Positions 4,964-9,030 of a stretch of DNA of 9,030 nucleotides are shown piece after piece. Within the stretch, counting starts at the first letter, position 1. Every line of letters starts with the position of its first letter. The stretch covers positions 1 to 9,030 of the forward strand of contig JAFYIW010000268.1 in the NCBI GenBank assembly GCA_017538465.1, read 5' to 3'. The notes beneath the pieces are model-generated. The model was not told the DNA's origin, ran no database searches, and saw nothing but the letters and a program-made list of their open reading frames with translations. Source of the DNA: Victivallales bacterium. Its GTDB lineage: Bacteria; Verrucomicrobiota; Lentisphaeria; Oligosphaerales; Oligosphaeraceae. The position numbers were made by a program, and so were the translations under genes.

Positions 4964-6967
4964 ATGAACTGCTGCCAGAAGAAAGAACTTGTCAAGAAAG
5001 CCATCAACACCGTGCGTCTGCTCGCCGCGGACGGCGTGCAGAAAGCGAACTCCGGCCACCCCGGCATGCCGATGGGTGCGGCGGACTACGCCTTCACCCT
5101 GTGGAGCAAATTCCTGCGCTTCGACCCGCAGCGTCCGGACTGGCTGGGCCGCGATCGTTTCGTGCTCTCCGCCGGCCACGGCTCGATGCTCATCTACTCG
5201 CTGTTGCACCTCTTCGGCTATGACCTGACCTTGGATGACCTCAAGCAGTTCCGCCAGCTCGGCAGCAAGACCCCCGGCCACCCGGAATACGGCCACACCG
5301 CCGGCGTGGAAGTCACCACCGGCCCGCTGGCCTCCGGTCTGGCCTCTGCCGTGGGCATGGCAATCGGCCTGAAGCAGCTGGCCGCCCGCATCGGCGCCCC
5401 CGCCGACCTCTTCAAGCACCAGAAGGTCTATGTCGTCTCCGGCGACGGCTGCATCATGGAAGGCACCAGCCACGAGGCCTGCTCGCTGGCCGGCCACCTG
5501 AAGCTGGACAACCTGATTCTCTTCTATGACGACAACAAGATCACCATCGAGGGTTCGACCTCCCTGGCGATGTCCGAGGACGTCGGCAAGCGCTTCGAGG
5601 CCTACGGCTGGAACGTCATCAAGATCAACGGGCAGTGCCCGAAGCAGATCGCCGCGGCGCTGACTCTGGCGAACTCCTGCTCGCAGGACAAGCCGACCAT
5701 CATCATCGGCGCCACCACCATCGGCTATGGCGCACCCACGCTCGCCGGCTCCCAGAAGTCCCACGGCGCCCCGCTGGGCGAAGAGGAACTCAAGGGTGCG
5801 AAGAAGGCCCTCGGCTTCGACCCCGAGAAGAGCTTCTTCGTGGATGACGACGTGCGCGCGTTCCTCGCCGACATCATCGCCGAGAAGAAGGCCGCCGCCG
5901 CCGCCTGGGACCAGGAGTTCAACGCCTGGCTGGCCAGCGCGCCCGCCGAGAGCAAGGCGCTCTACGAGGCCATCATGAACAAGGCCGTCCCCGCCGACCT
6001 GGAGGCCAAGCTGATGGCCGCCGTCCCCGAGAAGGACGTCGCCAGCCGCGCCTCCTCCGGCGCGATGCTGCAGGTGGTCGCCAAGGAAGTCCCCGCCGTC
6101 GTGGGCGGCTCCGCCGACCTGGCTCCCTCCAACAACACCTACCTCAAGGGCCTGGGCGACTTCAGCGCCGAGGACCGCGCCGGACGCAACTTCCACTTCG
6201 GCATCCGCGAACTGGCGATGGGGCTGATCTGCAACGGCCTCGCCCTCACCTACGCGATTCCCTTCAGCGCGACCTTCATGGTCTTCTCCGACTACATGAA
6301 GCCCGCCATCCGTCTGGCCGCCATCCAGAAGCTCCATCAGGTCTATGTCTTCACCCATGACTCCTACGCCGTGGGCGAGGACGGCGCGACCCACGAGCCC
6401 ATCGAGCAGCTCGCGATGTTCCGCAGCCTGCCCGGCGTGACGCTTCTGCGCCCCGCCGAGTCCCACGAGGTCGCGCAGGCCTGGGCATACGCAGTCCGCG
6501 CCGACCACCCCGTCATCCTCTCCCTGACTCGCCAGGCCCTCCCGAACCTGCCTGCCGACATCGTCGCCAAGATGGACGTCACCAAGGGGGCCTACGTCGT
6601 CTCCAGCGACGAGGGCTTCGAGGTCATCCTGATCGGCTCCGGCTCCGAGCTTGACCACGCCGTCAAGGCCGCCGAGCTGCTGCGTGCGCAGGGCAGGAAG
6701 ATCCGTGTGGTCTCCATGCCCAGCTGGGACCTCTTCGACGCCCAGAGCGCCGAATACCGCGAGAGCGTGCTGCCGAAGGCGGTCGCCAAGCGCGTCTCCA
6801 TCGAGGCCGCCTGCACCATGGGCTGGACCAAGTACATCGGCGCCGACGGCCTGGCCATCGGCCTCGACCACTTCGGCGAATCCGCCCCCTACAAGCAGCT
6901 CGCCCAGAAGTACGGCTTCACCGCCGACGCGGTGGCGGCGAAGGTCGCTGAATACCTCAAGGGCTAA
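4964..6967 (+). CDS. tkt: Transketolase
   Basis: Thiamine-diphosphate enzyme of the non-oxidative pentose phosphate pathway, moving two-carbon ketol units between sugar phosphates (xylulose 5-phosphate to ribose 5-phosphate or erythrose 4-phosphate). At 667 residues it has the full family length. Domain 1 shows NSGHPGMPMGAADY (29-42), GHGSM (71-75), GPLASGLASAVGMA (120-133) and the ThDP/Mg motif from SGDGCIMEG (159-167) to DDNKIT (189-194). Domain 2 shows VVGGSADLAPSN (379-390), FGIRELAMG (412-420) with the catalytic Glu416, and DGATHEPIEQ (473-482). Domain 3 runs from about 540 to the end, with VSMPSWDLFD (583-592) and LDHFGESAP (634-642). All key residues are present. Codons end almost always in C or G, as expected for a highly expressed gene in this genome. 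A strong terminator hairpin follows. Confidence 0.97.
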   Translation: MNCCQKKELVKKAINTVRLLAADGVQKANSGHPGMPMGAADYAFTLWSKFLRFDPQRPDWLGRDRFVLSAGHGSMLIYSLLHLFGYDLTLDDLKQFRQLGSKTPGHPEYGHTAGVEVTTGPLASGLASAVGMAIGLKQLAARIGAPADLFKHQKVYVVSGDGCIMEGTSHEACSLAGHLKLDNLILFYDDNKITIEGSTSLAMSEDVGKRFEAYGWNVIKINGQCPKQIAAALTLANSCSQDKPTIIIGATTIGYGAPTLAGSQKSHGAPLGEEELKGAKKALGFDPEKSFFVDDDVRAFLADIIAEKKAAAAAWDQEFNAWLASAPAESKALYEAIMNKAVPADLEAKLMAAVPEKDVASRASSGAMLQVVAKEVPAVVGGSADLAPSNNTYLKGLGDFSAEDRAGRNFHFGIRELAMGLICNGLALTYAIPFSATFMVFSDYMKPAIRLAAIQKLHQVYVFTHDSYAVGEDGATHEPIEQLAMFRSLPGVTLLRPAESHEVAQAWAYAVRADHPVILSLTRQALPNLPADIVAKMDVTKGAYVVSSDEGFEVILIGSGSELDHAVKAAELLRAQGRKIRVVSMPSWDLFDAQSAEYRESVLPKAVAKRVSIEAACTMGWTKYIGADGLAIGLDHFGESAPYKQLAQKYGFTADAVAAKVAEYLKG

Positions 6968-6988
6968 TCCTTGATGAATTAATGCGAG

Positions 6989-7009
6989 AGGCACACTTCT
7001 CCCGTGCCT
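6989..7009 (+). other. Small hairpin just after tkt
   Basis: AGGCAC (6989-6994) pairs with GTGCCT (7004-7009) around a 9-base loop, followed by GGTTCTT. It is weaker than the larger hairpin that follows and may act with it as a double terminator. Confidence 0.45.
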
Positions 7010-7016
7010 GGTTCTT

Positions 7017-7066
7017 CCCACGCGCCGTCGGCGGTTTATTCCCCGCTGTCGGCGCGTGGGTGTTTT
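7017..7066 (+). terminator. Intrinsic terminator of tkt
   Basis: CCCACGCGCCG (7017-7027) pairs exactly with CGGCGCGTGGG (7050-7060). After one T-T mismatch, CGGCGG (7029-7034) pairs with CCGCTG (7043-7048), including one wobble, around an 8-base loop. TGTTTT follows. It lies about 50 bases after the tkt stop and should end the transcript. Confidence 0.85.
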
Positions 7067-7084
7067 GGCCCAATTATATCCTTC

Positions 7085-8398
7085 ATGCAAAAATACCCAC
7101 GCATCCTTTGGTGGTATCTTGGCCTCCTAGTGGTTGGTTTTGCGCTTTATGCGACCATGCCCAACTTTCAGCCAGGCGGCGATGGAGGAGAACGTCTGAA
7201 ATTTCTGACAAATCTGGAAATCTTCCGTACCGTCATTCCCTGCAAGCACTCAGCGCTGATGCCCTTGAGCGCCTCCGCCGCCCTTTGGCTGGATCTTTGC
7301 TATAATGGGATGTGGTTCGTCCTGCGTCACAATCTCTTTCTGTTGGCACTGGGACTTTGGGCTGCCTGGAAACTTCTGCGACGGCTTGGCTGGAGCATCC
7401 CTGCAACCGGCAATTTCTGTCTGCTGGTGATGTGCGGCGGACTCTTTGGCGATGCCATCCGACACTTCTACGGAGAAAATTTCACGGCCTTGCTGGTCGC
7501 CATCGGAAGCCTCTGGCTCGCCTGTGGCAGTGTCTGGGGCAATTTCTGCCTTGTGATAGGCGTCGCAAACATCCCTGCTACCATCCTCGCCTATGGGCTT
7601 ATCCTTCTGCGACGTATCTGGGAAAAACGCTCCTGGCGACCGATGCTATGGCTTCTGCCACTAAACGCATTGCTTGTTGGGGACCATCTCCTCCGATATG
7701 GTTTTACCCTGTCCACCGGATACGAAGGTGACGCCGGATATAAGACCTTCATGCCCTATTCGGGACTCCCCGGCTTCTCCTATCCATTCTTCTTAGGGGT
7801 GCTCGGCATTCTCTTCAGTTTTGGCAAGGGAATGCTTTTCTTCTTCCCCGCACTCGCCCTATGGCTGGAGCCACGCTGGCGCGGCAAAGGCACTTCCCAT
7901 GAACTGCTCAACTGCTGGCTGCTCTTTGTCGCAGGGCTGATTCTCGTCTATGCCAAGTGGTGGAGCTGGTATGGCGGCTGGAGCTTCGGACCGCGGTTCT
8001 TCCTCTTCGCCGGCCTGCCCGCCGTGTTGCTGATGATCAACGCCATCCGCGAGGCCCCCAGAAACTCCTGTCGGCAAAATCTGCTGTTGCTCTTCATTGT
8101 ATTCTGGCAGTGCTATGTCGGCTTCTGCGCCGTCCACTATGGCATGGAGGGAATCTTCTTTCTCCTAGAGAACAACTACGCCTACGAAGCATTCAACCAC
8201 TACATCCCGGAGTTCACCGTGCTTTTCAATGCCTGGAGGCCCTTCCCCCATGGCTATCGCGCATGGTCGTTGGCAATCTTCCATCTGCTGGTGGCCATCA
8301 CCGTCACCGCACCGATCTTTCCGATTCTCTTCCGGCAACTGAGGCAATCCCTGCACCGTGATGCCAGGACACCGGAATCTCCGCATCATGCCTCTTGA
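7085..8398 (+). CDS. Polytopic membrane protein, probable GT-C type glycosyltransferase
   Basis: A 437-residue inner-membrane protein with about ten hydrophobic segments, for example 8-24, 78-98, 108-120, 135-148, 153-176, 185-200, 232-262, 277-290, 303-322, 333-350 and 396-416. Two motifs recall the polyprenyl-phosphate-sugar-dependent GT39-like membrane transferases: ILFSFGKGMLFFFPAL (242-257) and KWWSWYGGWSFGPRFFL (291-307). Asp33 in PGGDGGE, in the loop after the first membrane segment, is where GT-C enzymes carry a catalytic acid. The likely job is adding a sugar to a cell-envelope glycan or protein, but donor and acceptor are unknown and family assignment is moderate. An upstream in-frame GTG (7004) would place the start inside the tkt terminator, so ATG 7085 is preferred; no SD precedes it, and ATTATAT (7073-7079) could be a -10 of a leaderless message. 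GC at third positions is near half at the start of the gene, far below tkt. Confidence 0.7.
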   Translation: MQKYPRILWWYLGLLVVGFALYATMPNFQPGGDGGERLKFLTNLEIFRTVIPCKHSALMPLSASAALWLDLCYNGMWFVLRHNLFLLALGLWAAWKLLRRLGWSIPATGNFCLLVMCGGLFGDAIRHFYGENFTALLVAIGSLWLACGSVWGNFCLVIGVANIPATILAYGLILLRRIWEKRSWRPMLWLLPLNALLVGDHLLRYGFTLSTGYEGDAGYKTFMPYSGLPGFSYPFFLGVLGILFSFGKGMLFFFPALALWLEPRWRGKGTSHELLNCWLLFVAGLILVYAKWWSWYGGWSFGPRFFLFAGLPAVLLMINAIREAPRNSCRQNLLLLFIVFWQCYVGFCAVHYGMEGIFFLLENNYAYEAFNHYIPEFTVLFNAWRPFPHGYRAWSLAIFHLLVAITVTAPIFPILFRQLRQSLHRDARTPESPHHAS

Positions 8399-8533
8399 TT
8401 CTCGCGAAATTCCGAATTTGGCTCTATATTAAGAAATCAACTCCATAACCGCATTGTCACGACCATACGCAGACCATATATGGCGGATGCCAATGCGCCT
8501 CTTCCACTTCCGCCTTCCATACTGGAGCCCAAC
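8399..8533. other. Intergenic region before the lipoprotein, with small palindrome
   Basis: AT-rich at first, with TATATT (8425-8430) as a possible -10 box but no properly spaced -35. GACCATA occurs twice, 11 bp apart (8461-8467, 8472-8478), the second copy overlapping the 10-bp palindrome CCATATATGG (8474-8483). This could be a regulator site, but evidence is slight. No gene or terminator is seen. Confidence 0.3.
8524..8527 (+). promoter_or_regulatory. Ribosome binding site of the lipoprotein gene (GGAG)
   Basis: GGAG lies 6 bases before the ATG at 8534, which supports that start together with the signal peptide immediately following it. Confidence 0.6.
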
Positions 8534-9030
8534 ATGAAACAACGGCTTTTTTCCTGCCTACTCTTCCTTGCCCTGCTCTGCGAGCTGACTCTCATTTCCG
8601 GCTGTGGCAATGGCGGCGACTCCGCTGCTGACGCTTCCGCGCAACTCGGACTGGGCGGAGATGACTTGTCGCAACCATCACAGGCCCTTGAAGTGATGTC
8701 CGAAGGCGCCAAAGCTGGCGTCTGGACCAGCGACTACCCCGCCGCACAGAAACTGGCCCAGGAGTTAGACCTGCCTATACTGCTCTTCTTCAATGGCTCG
8801 GATTGGTCGGAGAACTCCAATCAGCTGATCAAAAATGCCTTCGCCGGCCAGGAATGGCTGGATTTTCTGCCTAATCTGGTGATGGTCTATCTGGACTTCC
8901 CACGCCACAATCCCAATTTCCCCGCCAAACTCAAGGCACAGAACGAAGCCCTGCGCCTGCAGTTCGCGATTCGTGTTCTCCCGAGCATGCTCTTGTGTAC
9001 CAGCAATGGTCAGCCAGTCGGCAACCTTGA
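8534..9030 (+). CDS. Thioredoxin-like lipoprotein lacking the CxxC cysteines, 5' part
   Basis: The gene is cut by the right edge; 165 complete codons are visible and no stop is reached. Residues 1-24 form a lipoprotein signal peptide: MKQR, a hydrophobic core, and the lipobox ISGC with Cys24 as the lipid-attachment site. A low-complexity linker rich in G, S, A and D (25-60) leads to a thioredoxin-like domain: AQKLAQELDLPILLFFNGSDW (71-91), then NAF, LVMVYLDFP (115-123) and FAIRVLPSMLL (144-154) with the cis-proline Pro150. In related domains GSDW is normally followed by CxxC; here it reads S92-E-N-S95. Disulfide exchange through this motif is therefore not expected, and a binding or scaffold role in the periplasm or on the outer membrane is more likely. 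The family call is made from motif recall; the missing C-terminus may hold further domains. Confidence 0.75.
   Translation, partial: MKQRLFSCLLFLALLCELTLISGCGNGGDSAADASAQLGLGGDDLSQPSQALEVMSEGAKAGVWTSDYPAAQKLAQELDLPILLFFNGSDWSENSNQLIKNAFAGQEWLDFLPNLVMVYLDFPRHNPNFPAKLKAQNEALRLQFAIRVLPSMLLCTSNGQPVGNL

Noticed and set aside
7004..7084. Upstream GTG start for the membrane protein
   Set aside because: It would translate through the tkt terminator hairpin, and the first 27 residues look unlike a membrane-protein start, whereas ATG 7085 leads straight into a first membrane segment.
4931..7090. Very long minus-strand open frame (719 codons) opposite tkt
   Set aside because: It is a shadow of tkt: extreme C/G third-position bias on the + strand removes stops on the opposite strand. 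Its translation is a low-complexity mix of G, A, V, D and H with no recognisable domain.
8474..8483. CCATATATGG, identical to a eukaryotic CArG box
   Set aside because: No meaning in a bacterial genome; a 10-bp palindrome can occur by chance, so it is noted only as a possible small operator.

Overview
The window is bacterial and GC-rich. It looks like ordinary chromosomal core sequence with a few accessory-looking genes, and every recognisable gene reads on the + strand. It carries a bS20 ribosomal protein gene, an RF2 gene with the classic programmed frameshift, a transketolase, an AMP-forming fatty acyl-CoA ligase, a hexapeptide acetyltransferase, a polytopic membrane protein of glycosyltransferase-C type, and the start of a thioredoxin-like lipoprotein. 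No marker fixes the phylum. The lipoprotein style (short lipobox peptide, then a 'GSDW' thioredoxin-like fold) would fit the PVC group (Lentisphaerae, Verrucomicrobia, Planctomycetes), but that is a weak inference.

Layout. 1-371: 3' part of an extremely acidic protein, opening with three 45-bp (15-residue) tandem repeats. 372-555: repeat-rich spacer. 556-1215: Maa/LacA-type O-acetyltransferase. 1216-1396: spacer with a possible rpsT promoter. 1397-1675: rpsT, followed by a strong intrinsic terminator. 1780-1806: a perfect 12-3-12 palindrome just before the acyl-CoA ligase (1828-3693). 3694-3771: a spacer built almost wholly of 7-bp units. 3772-4903: prfB with the +1 frameshift at 3844. 4964-6967: transketolase, closed by a long terminator hairpin. 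7085-8398: the membrane protein, with clearly lower GC at third codon positions than its neighbours. 8534-end: a lipoprotein whose thioredoxin CxxC position reads SxxS; it runs off the window.

Transcription. rpsT is probably its own unit. The acyl-CoA ligase, prfB and tkt lie head to tail with gaps of 78 and 60 bp and no convincing terminator between them, so they may be one transcript from the palindrome region to the terminator at 7017-7066. Their functions (lipid activation, translation termination, pentose phosphate pathway) are not closely linked, so this would be a housekeeping cluster rather than a pathway operon.

No defence, mobile or CRISPR system was found. The least explained signal is a 7-bp periodicity shared by several unrelated spacers (411-445, 473-493, 529-542, 3692-3768, 4903-4923), with a different heptamer word in each. 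The other observations worth a second look are the acidic repeat protein, the palindrome before the acyl-CoA ligase, the SxxS thioredoxin-like protein and the compositional shift in the membrane protein gene.
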